Both the position numbers and the translations under genes were made by a program. Below the pieces are notes generated by a model that had not been told where the DNA came from, searched no databases, and saw only the letters and a program-made list of their open reading frames with translations. 64,000 nucleotides of DNA from the NCBI GenBank assembly GCA_000785145.2, contig JSZA02000019.1:16663-80662 (forward strand), read 5' to 3'. Below, in pieces: positions 25,788 through 37,385 of this stretch; within the stretch, counting starts at the first letter, position 1, and every line of letters begins with the position of its first letter. This DNA comes from Candidatus Thiomargarita nelsonii (GTDB lineage: Bacteria > Pseudomonadota > Gammaproteobacteria > Beggiatoales > Beggiatoaceae).

Positions 25788-27740
25788 ATGAGCAAAATCA
25801 TTGGAATAGACTTAGGGACGACCAATTCTTGCGTCGCTGTCATGGAAGAAAAAAATTGCCACGTCATTGAAAACAGTGAAGGTGGTCGTACCACGCCCTC
25901 TATCGTCGCTTATAGCAACGATGATGAAGTGTTAGTGGGACAATCCGCTAAACGTCAAGCGGTCACCAATCCAGATAAGACTTTATTTGCCGTTAAGCGT
26001 CTCATTGGGCGCAAATATAAAGACCAAGTCGTACAGCGCGATGTGGACATGGTACCCTACAAAATCGTCGAAGCGGATAATGGCGATGCTTGGGTAGGCG
26101 TTAAGGGTAAAAAAATGGCACCACCCGAAATCGCCGCTCGTGTCTTGATGAAAATGAAAAAAACAGCAGAGGACTATTTAGGTGAGCCAGTCAATGAGGC
26201 CGTTATTACCGTCCCTGCTTATTTTAATGACTCACAACGCCAAGCGACTAAAGACGCTGGTCGTATTGCCGGTTTAGAGGTCAAACGTATCATCAACGAA
26301 CCCACGGCGGCTGCTTTAGCTTATGGCATGGATAAAAAACGGGGAGATGTCAAAATTGCCGTGTACGATTTAGGCGGGGGCACCTTTGATATTTCTATCA
26401 TTGAAATCGCTGATGTGGATGGCGAGCATCAATTTGAAGTGTTATCCACTAATGGTGACACCTTTTTAGGCGGTGAAGATTTTGATTTACGCATCATTAA
26501 CTATTTGGTTGATGAATTTAAAAAAGACACGGGCATTAATCTAAAAAATGATCCCTTAGCTTTGCAGCGCTTGAAAGAGGGTGCCGAAAAAGCCAAGATT
26601 GAACTCTCTTCTAGCCAACAAACTGATGTCAATTTGCCTTATGTGACTGCGGATGCCAGTGGTCCTAAACATCTGAACATCAAATTGACTCGTGCCAAAT
26701 TGGAGTCTTTGGTAGAAGAACTGATTGAGCGTAGCCTTACTCCTTGTCAGATCGCCCTGAAAGATGCCAGTTTGTCTGCTGGAGACATCGACGAAGTCAT
26801 TTTAGTCGGTGGGCAAACCCGTATGCCCAAAGTGCAAGAGGCGGTTAAAAATTTATTTGGCAAAGAGGCGCGTAAAGATGTCAATCCTGATGAAGCCGTT
26901 GCCATCGGTGCCGCCATTCAAGGTGGCGTGTTAAGTGGTGATGTGAAAGATGTGTTGTTGTTGGATGTCACTCCGTTGTCCTTGGGTATTGAAACGATGG
27001 GCGGTGTGATGACTAAGCTCATCCAGAAAAATACGACGATCCCAACAAAACATTCACAAGTCTTTTCAACCGCTGATGATAATCAAACGGCTGTGACGGT
27101 ACATGTGTTGCAAGGTGAACGTGATGTCGCCTCTGCTAACAAGTCATTAGAAAGATTTGATTTAGCTGAGATTCCATCAGCCCCGCGTGGCATTCCCCAA
27201 ATCGAAGTCACTTTCGATATTGATGCCAACGGCATTTTACATGTGTCTGCTAAAGATAAGGCGACTGGCAAAGAGCAATCCATTTCTATCAAAGCCTCTA
27301 GCGGTTTGTCTGATGAAGAAGTCGAAAACATGGTTCAAGATGCCGAAGCACATGCCAGTGAAGATAAGAAGTTCCATGAAATGGTTGAGGCACGTAACGC
27401 TGCTGATAATTTGATCCATACGACGACCAAATCTTTAAAAGATTTAGGTGATAAAGTCAGCACCAATGACAAAACGGCCATTGAAGCGGCTATTGATGAT
27501 CTGAAGGATGCACTCAAAGGTGATGATAAGGCGGCGATTGAAGCCAAGACTCAAACTTTGGCCGAACTCGCTGGTAAAATCGCGCAAGAAGCTTACGCTC
27601 AACAAGCCGGCGACGGTGCCGAGGGTGCTGATGGCTTTACCCAAGCCGCTCAAGCGGCAGCGGAAAATGCTAAGGATAAAGATAAGCAATCTGATGTGGT
27701 TGATGCCGAGTTTGAAGAAGTTAAGGACAACAAAAAATAA
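25788..27740 (+). CDS. dnaK: Chaperone DnaK (Hsp70)
   Basis: 650 residues with complete nucleotide-binding and substrate-binding domains: [69 protein letters not shown], and the linker [18 protein letters not shown]. An A/Q/D-rich tail ends the protein. It is the main Hsp70 folding chaperone, working with the flanking GrpE and DnaJ. Confidence 0.98.
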   Translation: MSKIIGIDLGTTNSCVAVMEEKNCHVIENSEGGRTTPSIVAYSNDDEVLVGQSAKRQAVTNPDKTLFAVKRLIGRKYKDQVVQRDVDMVPYKIVEADNGDAWVGVKGKKMAPPEIAARVLMKMKKTAEDYLGEPVNEAVITVPAYFNDSQRQATKDAGRIAGLEVKRIINEPTAAALAYGMDKKRGDVKIAVYDLGGGTFDISIIEIADVDGEHQFEVLSTNGDTFLGGEDFDLRIINYLVDEFKKDTGINLKNDPLALQRLKEGAEKAKIELSSSQQTDVNLPYVTADASGPKHLNIKLTRAKLESLVEELIERSLTPCQIALKDASLSAGDIDEVILVGGQTRMPKVQEAVKNLFGKEARKDVNPDEAVAIGAAIQGGVLSGDVKDVLLLDVTPLSLGIETMGGVMTKLIQKNTTIPTKHSQVFSTADDNQTAVTVHVLQGERDVASANKSLERFDLAEIPSAPRGIPQIEVTFDIDANGILHVSAKDKATGKEQSISIKASSGLSDEEVENMVQDAEAHASEDKKFHEMVEARNAADNLIHTTTKSLKDLGDKVSTNDKTAIEAAIDDLKDALKGDDKAAIEAKTQTLAELAGKIAQEAYAQQAGDGAEGADGFTQAAQAAAENAKDKDKQSDVVDAEFEEVKDNKK

Positions 27741-27752
27741 GGCTAAATAGGA

Positions 27753-27777
27753 CGTCCAAGATAAATCTTGGACTCCT
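27753..27777. repeat. TCCAAGATAAATCTTGGA palindrome between dnaK and dnaJ
   Basis: Same hairpin family as at 551-573. Its position could attenuate or stabilise the message between dnaK and dnaJ. Confidence 0.85.
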
Positions 27778-27807
27778 ACCTACCAAAATGAACTGTGTTG
27801 AATAACT

Positions 27808-29734
<1,927 letters not shown>

Positions 29735-29737
29735 GTT

Positions 29738-29779
29738 TGGAGTCCAAGATTTATCTTGGATGGTCTTGGACTCCAAAAT
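29738..29779. repeat. Double TCCAAGA/TCTTGGA palindrome
   Basis: Hairpin family copy with an extra TGGTCTTGGACTCC arm, just after dapB. Confidence 0.8.
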
Positions 29780-29800
29780 TCCATATAATGAGGTAATAAA

Positions 29801-30088
29801 ATGAAAATGCCAAAGAAAAACTTCACAGCAAGTCATCTTATAAAATATATTGAGTTTGATAATGGAAAGAAATTATATCTAATTAAACATTCTGAGGATG
29901 CCATTGTACGAAGAAATATTTCTGAAGATGATATTATAGATACATTCCTAAATTCAGATATGGTAGTTCCAAATAAAGATTATGAGAATGCCAGAAATTA
30001 TATTAAACATTTTGGAAACAAAAAACTTAAAATAGGTGTAAAAGACGATGCAGAACCTTACATTTTGATAACAGCGTTCATGCAATAA
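29801..30088 (+). CDS. DUF4258-like protein (putative toxin)
   Basis: 95 residues with KLYLIKHSEDAIVRRNISED followed by DIIDTFLNSDMVV, the His-x-n-Arg-x-Ile-Ser pattern of DUF4258, a RelE/BrnT-like fold often found as a toxin. ATG 29801 has a GAGG site. A DUF2283 protein follows at 30250; the two families often pair. Activity is inferred from family only. Confidence 0.65.
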   Translation: MKMPKKNFTASHLIKYIEFDNGKKLYLIKHSEDAIVRRNISEDDIIDTFLNSDMVVPNKDYENARNYIKHFGNKKLKIGVKDDAEPYILITAFMQ

Positions 30089-30118
30089 ACTTATCCAGAA
30101 AAGTTTTATCCAGCATCT

Positions 30119-30151
30119 AAACCTCAGAGGTTTTAAAAACCTCTGAGGTTT
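30119..30151. terminator. AAACCTCAGAGG hairpin
   Basis: A perfect 12-13 bp inverted repeat (AAACCTCAGAGGT and ACCTCTGAGGTTT) with a short loop, between the DUF4258 and DUF2283 genes. No T run follows, so it could also be a repeat or a regulatory hairpin. Confidence 0.5.
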
Positions 30152-30249
30152 GGGCCAAAACTTATCTGGATGACTATAACCATTTTTTTTTGTAAGTTGT
30201 TATTAAAAATAATATAATAACTTACAAGAAAAAGATGAGGAGTAATATA

Positions 30250-30528
30250 ATGTATCCAGAAATTCAATATGATCAAGAAAATGAGTTGGCTTATATTGCA
30301 CTTTCAGATCGCCAGATTGAAAAAAGTATTGAGTCTGAAGATGAATTATTTGTCTATGATGTGGATAAAGATGGGGAATTAGTTGGTATTGAGATACTAT
30401 CAGTTGAGAGACTAAGAGAAAACTTTAAGAGATTCTTTCACAAAGAGATGGAACCTTCTTTTTCTCCAGCTTTGATCCCAGCTTACATTATTCCTCAACT
30501 TTACAATAAAAGTCGTATAGCTAGTTAA
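30250..30528 (+). CDS. DUF2283 protein (putative antitoxin)
   Basis: 92 residues with YPEIQYDQENELAYIALSDR and the strand FVYDVDKDGELVGIEIL typical of DUF2283. The ATG at 30250 is preferred over 30235 because AGGAG lies between them. It is probably the antitoxin partner of the DUF4258 protein. Confidence 0.7.
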   Translation: MYPEIQYDQENELAYIALSDRQIEKSIESEDELFVYDVDKDGELVGIEILSVERLRENFKRFFHKEMEPSFSPALIPAYIIPQLYNKSRIAS

Positions 30529-30535
30529 CTTTCAA

Positions 30536-30572
30536 AGAAATCCTATTTCTTTAATAAATAAATAGGATTTCT
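30536..30572. terminator. AGAAATCCTATTT hairpin after the DUF2283 gene
   Basis: A 13-bp inverted repeat directly downstream of the stop. A similar AAATCCTATTTCTT hairpin with a T run follows the next operon. Confidence 0.55.
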
Positions 30573-30644
30573 ATAAATGTTAAGGGATACCGTCCCATTC
30601 AGATTGTGGCACCAGCCGAGTTAATCTAATTGAGAGGAGTACAA

Positions 30645-31187
30645 ATGATGCACGTACATTTTGACTTTGATCTAGAAACGGCTATTGAAGCTATACTTTA
30701 CATAGCTAAACAATTAAAAAATATAGGAAATAATGACATATATCACATTGACAAGATATTTTATTTTGCTGATAGATGTCATCTTGAAGAATATGGTAGT
30801 TTTATCTGCGGGGACAATTATGTAGCTATGCGTAATGGTCCAGTACCAAGAGAGATTAATCAAATTCTCCAAGGTATGAGTGAGGAAAAATCTTTTCAGA
30901 TAGCCGGGCTAGAATTCACACCTCATAGCTTTACTGTAGATGCCAGCAACGTGATTCCCTTAAGAGAGCCGAATCTAAAGCTGTTGAGTCAATCAGAGCG
31001 GCTGTGCTTAAATAAAGCGATTGAGAATTATGGTTTTATGTCATTTACAGAACTACGAGATTTAAGCCATGATGCTGCTTATGAATCGGCAGACATAAAC
31101 GACGTGATAAGTGTTGAAGCCATCGCCGCTACCTTGCGAGATGGTGAAGATCTGATTGAATACTTAAAAAATCCTTACCCAGGCTAA
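30645..31187 (+). CDS. Panacea-domain antitoxin (SocA/DUF4065-like)
   Basis: 180 residues. The Panacea core is visible: NDIYHIDKIFYFADRCHLEEYG, then the short VAMRNGPVPREI motif and a C-terminal helical part with YESADINDVISVEAIA. The motif around GPVP is diagnostic. Such proteins are hub antitoxins that neutralise very different toxins. ATG 30645 has a GAGAGGAG site. The partner gene begins 3 bp after its stop. Confidence 0.82.
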   Translation: MMHVHFDFDLETAIEAILYIAKQLKNIGNNDIYHIDKIFYFADRCHLEEYGSFICGDNYVAMRNGPVPREINQILQGMSEEKSFQIAGLEFTPHSFTVDASNVIPLREPNLKLLSQSERLCLNKAIENYGFMSFTELRDLSHDAAYESADINDVISVEAIAATLRDGEDLIEYLKNPYPG

Positions 31188-31190
31188 ATT

Positions 31191-31647
31191 GATGATTATT
31201 GGCAATCATTTTCCGCAAAATACCCGTCTTCAGATGGTGCGCCGGGGGATTCATCCTGGCAGTGTATTATATTTGTCTTGTCATTTTACTCATCCACCAA
31301 AAGAAAAATTTCTTCTTGTGGCTTGTGTAAACCCTATTCTGATCCTTTTTGTGATTAATTCAGAGATTTCCAACTATATCCAGAAACGCCCCCATTTAAA
31401 ACGGTGCCAAGTTAAAATCGACGTTGCATCACATGCCTTTTTGACACATGATTCGCATATTGACTGCAAGGATGCTATTACATTTCTTACCAAAGAACAT
31501 GTTGAGGAACAAATATTAAACGACATGACTAGGTTAAAAGGTGATATTGGAGAACAAGTTAAAGAACAAGTCATCGCGGCTGTCAAATCTTGTGAAAAAC
31601 TCAAACCACAACACGCGACGTGGATTTTGGCAGCCTTGGAGAGCTAA
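31191..31647 (+). CDS. Putative toxin partner of the Panacea antitoxin
   Basis: 151 residues. The N-terminal half (GSVLYLSCHFTHPPKEKFLL, VACVNPILILFVINSEISNY) looks like the small beta-barrel of PemK/MazF-type proteins. A helical C-terminus follows (ILNDMTRLKGDIGEQVKEQV). The assignment as toxin rests on its tight coupling to the Panacea gene. No catalytic residue can be named. Confidence 0.55.
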
Positions 31648-31689
31648 ACATGGCAACTTTATCTATTAATGGAATTGATGAAGAAATAA

Positions 31690-31806
31690 CTGATTATAAC
31701 TTTTTTGGGGGAGTTTCGTTGTTTCGTCCATTGCGCGGAGCGGATTTCCCGAAACAACTGATCTTGCTTGAGAAATTATTTTGTCCCCCAAAAACGTTAT
31801 AATCAG
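31690..31806. mobile_element. CTGATTATAAC-ended miniature element (117 bp)
   Basis: The termini CTGATTATAAC...TTTGGGGG and its inverse are ~22 bp long with small mismatches. The centre holds a GCGGAGCGGATTTCCCGAAAC segment shared with the 56.3-kb tandem repeat. It cuts a short frame (MATLSINGIDEEITD, from ATG 31650, good GGAGAG site) that could be the start of a third gene of the Panacea operon. Confidence 0.65.
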
Positions 31807-31858
31807 AAAAATAATAACTCAACTACAAGTCAAGGCGAAACGGTTTAATACCGACATT

Positions 31859-31892
31859 AAAAAATCCTATTTCTTGAAGAAATAGGATTTTT
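31859..31892 (+). terminator. Rho-independent terminator
   Basis: Stem AAAATCCTATTTCTT / AAGAAATAGGATTTTT with a tiny loop and a T run, upstream of the AAA ATPase gene. Confidence 0.7.
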
Positions 31893-31925
31893 AAAAAATT
31901 TTGAACAAACACAAGGTCATGATTA

Positions 31926-33017
31926 ATGACAACAGGCACGATATCTTATCTTAAAATCGCTAATTACCGTAGTATTGATGTACTCGAATTACATGAGATT
32001 AAACCGTTTTCTGTGTTTGCGGGACCAAATGGTGCGGGAAAAAGTAATTTTTTCCAAGCACTGGATTTTGTAAATTTAGTGATTCGTTTTGGGACTGAAG
32101 AAGCCTTAAAACAACATGGCGGCTTTGAAAATATTCGTTGTTGGAGACGGCATGAGACTGAGGCACGTACTTTTGAGTTTGAAATTGATTTTTCTACCGA
32201 AAATGCCGATTGCCATCGTTATCAATTGAAAATTCATCAGATGGATAATGTCTCCTCGTTGGAAGAACAATTTCAATGGCTTGATGAGGAAGGCAAAATG
32301 CAAAAAATTCATCGTGTACCCGGAGAAAATCCCGTCGCTTTGCCCTCTAATTTTTCTATGCTATTAATCTTATTTAATCACACCGCCATGGCTCAATTCT
32401 TAAAGAATATTCGCTTCTATAGAATTGATCCCATCAAAGCCAGAATGCCAGTTAAAAACACCGATACTTCTGAATTATCTCACGATGGACGCAACTTAGC
32501 CGGCGTACTGCACCGCTTAGGAAAAGACGATGAAATCTCTGAAACCATTGAAGAATGGATGAATATCATGGTTCCTAGCTTAGAAAAAATATCTACCGAT
32601 TGGGATCAATTAGATGGCAGTGTCCGATTAGCTTTCCAAGAACATGCTTTGGAAAAGCGGTTTCCGGCTTCTATGATATCCGAAGGTACAATTAACCTAC
32701 TTAGCATTTTGGTTGCCTTATTTGATCGTCCACTTCCATTTGGCATCAGTTTAATTGATGAACCAGAAAGTAGTCTTCACCCGAAAGCTGTGATTGAATT
32801 AGTCGATTCATTTCGTGAGATAGCGACGCGGAGTAGTCCAATTTGGGTAACAACTCACCATGATTCTTTAGTCAGAGTGTTAAAAAACTCTGAATTATGG
32901 TTAGTTGATAAAAAAACGGACGTAACTTCAATGAAACCCGTGCCAATGGTGGATAAATTATCCTCACCATTGGATCAGGCATGGCTATGTAATGTGTTAG
33001 GCGGGGGGTTGCCATGA
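31926..33017 (+). CDS. AAA ATPase (AAA_21) of an ATPase-TOPRIM pair
   Basis: 363 residues. Walker A FAGPNGAGKSNFFQALDFV (about 31-49), signature region MISEGTINLLSILVALF, Walker B ISLIDEPESSLHPKAVIEL and switch His in IWVTTHHDSLVRVL. It overlaps the next gene by 4 bp (ATGA). ATPase plus DUF4276/TOPRIM pairs occur in phage-resistance loci (AbiL- and OLD-like). The role in defence is inference. Confidence 0.82.
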   Translation: MTTGTISYLKIANYRSIDVLELHEIKPFSVFAGPNGAGKSNFFQALDFVNLVIRFGTEEALKQHGGFENIRCWRRHETEARTFEFEIDFSTENADCHRYQLKIHQMDNVSSLEEQFQWLDEEGKMQKIHRVPGENPVALPSNFSMLLILFNHTAMAQFLKNIRFYRIDPIKARMPVKNTDTSELSHDGRNLAGVLHRLGKDDEISETIEEWMNIMVPSLEKISTDWDQLDGSVRLAFQEHALEKRFPASMISEGTINLLSILVALFDRPLPFGISLIDEPESSLHPKAVIELVDSFREIATRSSPIWVTTHHDSLVRVLKNSELWLVDKKTDVTSMKPVPMVDKLSSPLDQAWLCNVLGGGLP

Positions 33018-33577
33018 TCAAAATTGGTTTTATCGTTGAAGGTGAATGTGAACAACTGTTAATAGAATCGGCTCACTTTCGTCTATGGGCAACCCAACAT
33101 GATCTTGAAATCTGTGAACCGGTGATTAATGTACGTGGTAATAGCAACTTATGTCCTAAAAATATAGAACCATCTATCACGGATTGTCGCAATATGGCAA
33201 ATCCTAACAAAATCATCGTACTGACAGATTTAGAATGTGAACCGTGCGTGATGGCAACTAAATCCCGTCTTAATAATGAAAATGTTGACCAAATTATTGT
33301 AGCCAAAAAAGCTTTAGAAGCTTGGTTTCTTGCTGACACAGTTGCTATGCGTCGTTGGCTAAAAAATGATGATTTTCCGGGAGAAAACCAGCCTGAACAA
33401 ACCACCGATATGCCTTGGGAACGTTTAAAAGAAATAGCCGCAAGTTACCATAAAAAGAAACTGGGTCCAGGTAGAAAGAAAAAAGCTTTTGCTCGAAAAA
33501 TGATAGAGCAGTTCAATTTTTCAATCGAACGCGCCGCTAGTCACCCTAATTGTTCTAGCGCAAAATATTTTTTATAA
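33014..33577 (+). CDS. DUF4276/TOPRIM-like protein
   Basis: 187 residues. The N-terminal strand IGFIVEGECEQLLIESA has the Gly-Glu-x-x-Glu of TOPRIM-type nucleases, and IIVLTDLECEPC provides the acidic second motif. A LEAWFLADTVAMRRWL segment is typical of DUF4276. It should be a metal-dependent nuclease effector controlled by the upstream ATPase. Confidence 0.75.
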   Translation: MIKIGFIVEGECEQLLIESAHFRLWATQHDLEICEPVINVRGNSNLCPKNIEPSITDCRNMANPNKIIVLTDLECEPCVMATKSRLNNENVDQIIVAKKALEAWFLADTVAMRRWLKNDDFPGENQPEQTTDMPWERLKEIAASYHKKKLGPGRKKKAFARKMIEQFNFSIERAASHPNCSSAKYFL

Positions 33578-33596
33578 AAATTACAACAGCTTTGTT

Positions 33597-34223
33597 TTGA
33601 ATACTATTAACATACACAGCTACATTTCTCAAACCCGCGCCCTTGGTCCTTTTTTACGTTTTGCCTTATGGGTACAAGGTTGTCCATTACGTTGTCAGGA
33701 TTGTATGACACCGGCGGCGTTGCCGGATAGCGGTGGGCAATTGATAGCTATTTCTAAACTTGCGGAGCAGATTCTCAATACGCCCGATATTGAAGGTTTA
33801 ACCATAACCGGTGGCGAACCCTTTGCACAAGCAGCAGCCTTAGTCAAACTGATTGAGCAAATCAGACTAACCAAAGATTTAGGAGTAATCGTCTATTCGG
33901 GTTATACGCTGAAAAAATTGCAATATACACCAGAGGTGGCCGAATTAATGCAACTGATTGATTTACTGATTGACAGTCCTTATGTGGCGGCTTTAAACGA
34001 TGGTGCTAGTCTGCGTGGCTCTTCTAATCAGCAAGTTCATCTGTTAACTGAACGTTATGCGGCAATCATTAATGACTATTATGGACAACCCAAACGCCCG
34101 GTGGAAATTCACTTAACTAAAGATGATGTTATGTTGGTGGGTGTGCCCGGCGTGGAAACTTTAAAACAATGGCAGACTCAGTTTCGTAGTTCACAGTTCA
34201 AAAATACGGAGACAAACTTATGA
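33597..34223 (+). CDS. Radical SAM activating enzyme-like protein
   Basis: 208 residues. The CxxxCxxC cluster motif is in GCPLRCQDC (Cys29, Cys33, Cys36), with GLTITGGEPFAQAAALVKLI binding SAM. It is a compact, NrdG/PflA-like single-domain enzyme that probably generates a radical on, or modifies, a partner. The start is a TTG with no strong ribosome site. It overlaps the following coiled-coil gene by ATGA, so the coiled-coil protein is the likely partner or substrate, which is unusual for this family. Confidence 0.82.
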   Translation: MNTINIHSYISQTRALGPFLRFALWVQGCPLRCQDCMTPAALPDSGGQLIAISKLAEQILNTPDIEGLTITGGEPFAQAAALVKLIEQIRLTKDLGVIVYSGYTLKKLQYTPEVAELMQLIDLLIDSPYVAALNDGASLRGSSNQQVHLLTERYAAIINDYYGQPKRPVEIHLTKDDVMLVGVPGVETLKQWQTQFRSSQFKNTETNL

Positions 34224-35686
34224 GTGGTGTAAAAGACGCTATCGTCAATTTGCGTCAATCAGAATACAATCGCATTATGAACTCATGTCGGCGGGCGGAT
34301 AATATTGAGGCTGGCATCAGCAAACGACTTGAAAAAACCAGCAGTCATTTACGTCAACAAATGGATAGCCAAATTGGGCAAATGCAACAACGCCATAACC
34401 AGTTTGAAAGTGCTTTATCCAATATGAGTGGTGAAGTTAGGCGTATCGAAAAGAAAAATCAAGACAATTTACGCCGTATTGCTAAGGATTTTAATAATGG
34501 AATTAATCAGTTAGATAAAAAAATTAAGCAGCAGCAGCGTGAATATATGCAGAAGTTTGCTGAACATGACAAACATCTTGCTGCCCATGATCGGATTTTA
34601 GAACAACATGCCCAAGCTATCCGTGAACAACGCCATGAATATATTACGCTGATTCAACAACAAGGTGAGCATTTTGCACAAGCTTTGGATGAGCAACGGC
34701 GTGAGTTACAAGGGCAAATCCAAACGATTCAAGATCATATCGTTGCCAAAGAGCAACATGCCCAAGGGCAGGCAAGGCAATGGCTGCAAGATACCCAAGC
34801 CTTATTAAAGGTGATTGATGAATCTTATGATCATCAAAAGTTCAAACCCGGTGAATTGGCTAAATTGCAGAATGAATTACAAATTGCTGAAAACAATATT
34901 TCTCAAGGGCATTATGAGGCAGCTATTAGCACCACGCAGCGGACTTATTTGCATACTCAAGAATTACGCCTAGAATTGGAACGGCTGACTTTAGAATGGA
35001 ATGCCTATTTGACAGCAGCGCGACAAAGTGCAGCGGAGGTGTTAGCGGCTTGTGATACGCATCAAACCGCAAAATTTACTTTTGACAGCGAAGAAGTCGC
35101 TGCTGAAGTCGATTTTTGGACACACGGTGCTTTATCAAAGTTGCGCCAACAAGTGGCTGAAGAACAAAACAAATTAGACAAGCCCGATAATCTATCCTTG
35201 GATGAATTAAAACAGAGTATTGCCCACTCCGAGCAATGGCGACAAGAAAGTGAGGCGTTAGTAGAACAAGCTAAAGAGGCATTGATTGCCTCGCAATTGC
35301 GTAATAATATTGCCCAATCTATCGAAGCGGCTTTAGAAGACGCTGGTTGGGATGTGGTTGATTCCACTTATGAAGGTGAAGATCATCGAGGTGCGCTACA
35401 TCTCAAACTGCAAAATTTGGCAACTGATGAATTAGTCACGATTATTACGCCCGAAAAAGCACCCGATCAAACGATTCGTAACCATTTGAATATTCAGTTT
35501 TTTGACAAAAATAATAATGATGAGGCGTATCGACAAGAGCGTTTGAACCGGATTATGGAAAAATTGAGGGATGAAGAATTAGATTGTAGTCAGCCACAAT
35601 GTGCGCCAGGGACTGAAAATCAGCCGGCTCGTGAGGTGGAAAGGTTGGATTTTGAAAAGGTACGGGCGAAAGCCGTTACTGCATAA
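34220..35686 (+). CDS. Coiled-coil protein linked to radical SAM gene
   Basis: 488 residues, cytoplasmic (no signal or membrane segment). Long heptad-rich helices cover about 25-200 and 210-370, with many Gln and His. A small C-terminal globular domain (IAQSIEAALEDAGWDVVDST, GALHLKLQNLATDELVTIIT) follows. No family recognised. It is translationally coupled to the radical SAM gene and its shape suits a scaffold. Confidence 0.7.
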   Translation: MSGVKDAIVNLRQSEYNRIMNSCRRADNIEAGISKRLEKTSSHLRQQMDSQIGQMQQRHNQFESALSNMSGEVRRIEKKNQDNLRRIAKDFNNGINQLDKKIKQQQREYMQKFAEHDKHLAAHDRILEQHAQAIREQRHEYITLIQQQGEHFAQALDEQRRELQGQIQTIQDHIVAKEQHAQGQARQWLQDTQALLKVIDESYDHQKFKPGELAKLQNELQIAENNISQGHYEAAISTTQRTYLHTQELRLELERLTLEWNAYLTAARQSAAEVLAACDTHQTAKFTFDSEEVAAEVDFWTHGALSKLRQQVAEEQNKLDKPDNLSLDELKQSIAHSEQWRQESEALVEQAKEALIASQLRNNIAQSIEAALEDAGWDVVDSTYEGEDHRGALHLKLQNLATDELVTIITPEKAPDQTIRNHLNIQFFDKNNNDEAYRQERLNRIMEKLRDEELDCSQPQCAPGTENQPAREVERLDFEKVRAKAVTA

Positions 35687-35724
35687 ACATTGACAAAGTA
35701 ATCTATTTTTTAGGAGACTTTAGG

Positions 35725-36759
35725 ATGCTCGAAAAAATAAAGTTCGAGAAGTTTACGGCTTTTGAAAGTTTAGAAATTCCACTTTCTACCGGAATCAATA
35801 TTTTCATTGGGGCAAATGGCACCGGCAAAACTCATATCCTCAAAGCAATTTATGCAGCCTGCGAAGTAACCCAAAGCCAAAAATCTTTGGCTGACAAGAC
35901 TAACCGCGTATTTTTGCCGTCGGGCAAGCAAATGGGTCGCTTGGTAAAAAGAGCCAGAGGTAATCTATCTGGCTATTTTGAAGTCACTCGCAGAATCGCA
36001 GAACGACAGAAATCTCTTACCATACGGCTTTCTGTGACGAATCACACCAAGGAACCAGAAACAGCCACTCTCTCCGGGGCCTACAAGCAATGGCTAGAAC
36101 ACTCACTGGAATCTGTTTATATTCCGGTTAAAGACATGATGGCTAACGCCCCCGGTTTTCGCTCGCTTTATAATCTCCGCAATATCCACTTTGAAGAAGT
36201 TTACGCCGACATCATTGATCGGGTGTTTTTGGGATTTTTGCGAGGCCCCACAGATAGTCGGCGTAAACAGCTTTTGGATATTTTGCAACGAGCTATGGAT
36301 GGCAAGATTATCAGCCAAAATGAAGAATTCTTCCTCAAAAACCAACAGGGCGAATTAGAATTTACCCTATTGGCTGAGGGTATTCGCAAATTAGGGCTGC
36401 TTTGGGTACTTATCCAGAATGGAACTCTTCTTAATGGCTCTATACTCTGTTGGGATGAACCAGAAGCCAATCTCAATCCCAAGTTGATGCGTACTGTCGT
36501 GGAAATTCTTCTCGAACTCCAACGTATGGGCGTTCAAATATTTCTCACCACTCATGATTACGTGGTTCTCAAAGAATTTGATTTACAGGCACAAAACACT
36601 GATAAGGTTCTTTTTCACAGCCTCTATCGAAATCTCGGCGAGATCGAAGTTGCCTCCACCGAAAGTTACTTGAATATTTGTCCAAATGTGATTGATGATA
36701 CCTTTGGAAGTGTTGTGGACAGGGAAATTAAAAAATATATGGGGAATCTGGGAAAATGA
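35725..36759 (+). CDS. AAA ATPase of an ATPase-nuclease pair
   Basis: 344 residues. Walker A IFIGANGTGKTHILKAIYAA (about 26-45), signature area LLAEGIRKLGLLWVLIQNG, Walker B ILCWDEPEANLNPKLM and switch His in QIFLTTHDYVVLKEF. A strong TAGGAG site precedes ATG 35725. It overlaps the next gene, a PD-(D/E)XK-like nuclease, by ATGA. The pair resembles two-gene anti-phage modules. Confidence 0.82.
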   Translation: MLEKIKFEKFTAFESLEIPLSTGINIFIGANGTGKTHILKAIYAACEVTQSQKSLADKTNRVFLPSGKQMGRLVKRARGNLSGYFEVTRRIAERQKSLTIRLSVTNHTKEPETATLSGAYKQWLEHSLESVYIPVKDMMANAPGFRSLYNLRNIHFEEVYADIIDRVFLGFLRGPTDSRRKQLLDILQRAMDGKIISQNEEFFLKNQQGELEFTLLAEGIRKLGLLWVLIQNGTLLNGSILCWDEPEANLNPKLMRTVVEILLELQRMGVQIFLTTHDYVVLKEFDLQAQNTDKVLFHSLYRNLGEIEVASTESYLNICPNVIDDTFGSVVDREIKKYMGNLGK

Positions 36760-37232
36760 AAATAGAAGCCGACGGATTCTCTTTTGATTTTACCGATGCA
36801 ATTGATGCTTTTGTTTTTGATGAGAAAGATAAAAGTAAATCCCACTATCACGGTCTATCTCAAGCTATGAAGGCGGTAGATATTATAGTTGAGTTAGATA
36901 ACGATTACCTGTTCATTGAAATTAAGGATTTTCATGCGCCGGATGACTATAACTTTCCAAATGCTGTGGATGATGAGCAACATCAGGAAAGGCGTAGCCG
37001 CTTTAATCATTTGCGCGAAATACTCAAATACAAATATCGCGACACTTGGCTCTATCGATGGGCGGAAAACAAGACTGACAAGCCCATACGGTATCTGTGT
37101 CTATTGACGCTCGACAATGCTCAGATTTCGATGTTGAACAACGAACTGCGTAAGCAGCTACCGGTTGGCAACGCTGGACCACGTTGGCACCGTGAACGTG
37201 AAATAGCCCACTCTTTAGCCCAATGCCATTAA
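36756..37232 (+). pseudogene. PD-(D/E)XK-like nuclease truncated by a mobile element
   Basis: The frame carries Asp42, Glu55 and Lys57 in VDIIVELDNDYLFIEIKDF, a PD-(D/E)XK signature. At 37221 a 165-bp element enters and the gene ends after QCH. Beyond the element the original frame resumes in 37386-37465 and reads VVNIERWNRNFPNWQVNRV before its stop. The ancestral protein was about 177 residues; the present one loses the last ~22. The catalytic core remains, so activity may survive. Confidence 0.75.
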
Positions 37233-37385
37233 GTTAAGCATAAATACGTTTTTTTTGTAGGGTGGGTAGAGCTTCGCTGCACCCACCAAATCGTTGAAAC
37301 GAAGATCCGTGCGTAAATTTATAACAATGGTGGGTTTCGCTCTCGCTCTACCCACCCTACAAAAAACCTTAACTTAATGGCATTG
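37221..37385. mobile_element. CAATGCC-type element (family B), 165 bp, 11-bp target duplication
   Basis: Ends CAATGCCATTAAGTTAAG and inverse, flanked by ACTCTTTAGCC at 37210-37220 and 37386-37396. It contains the GTAGGGTGGGTAGAGC hairpin as at 4549. Inserted in the nuclease gene. Confidence 0.92.
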
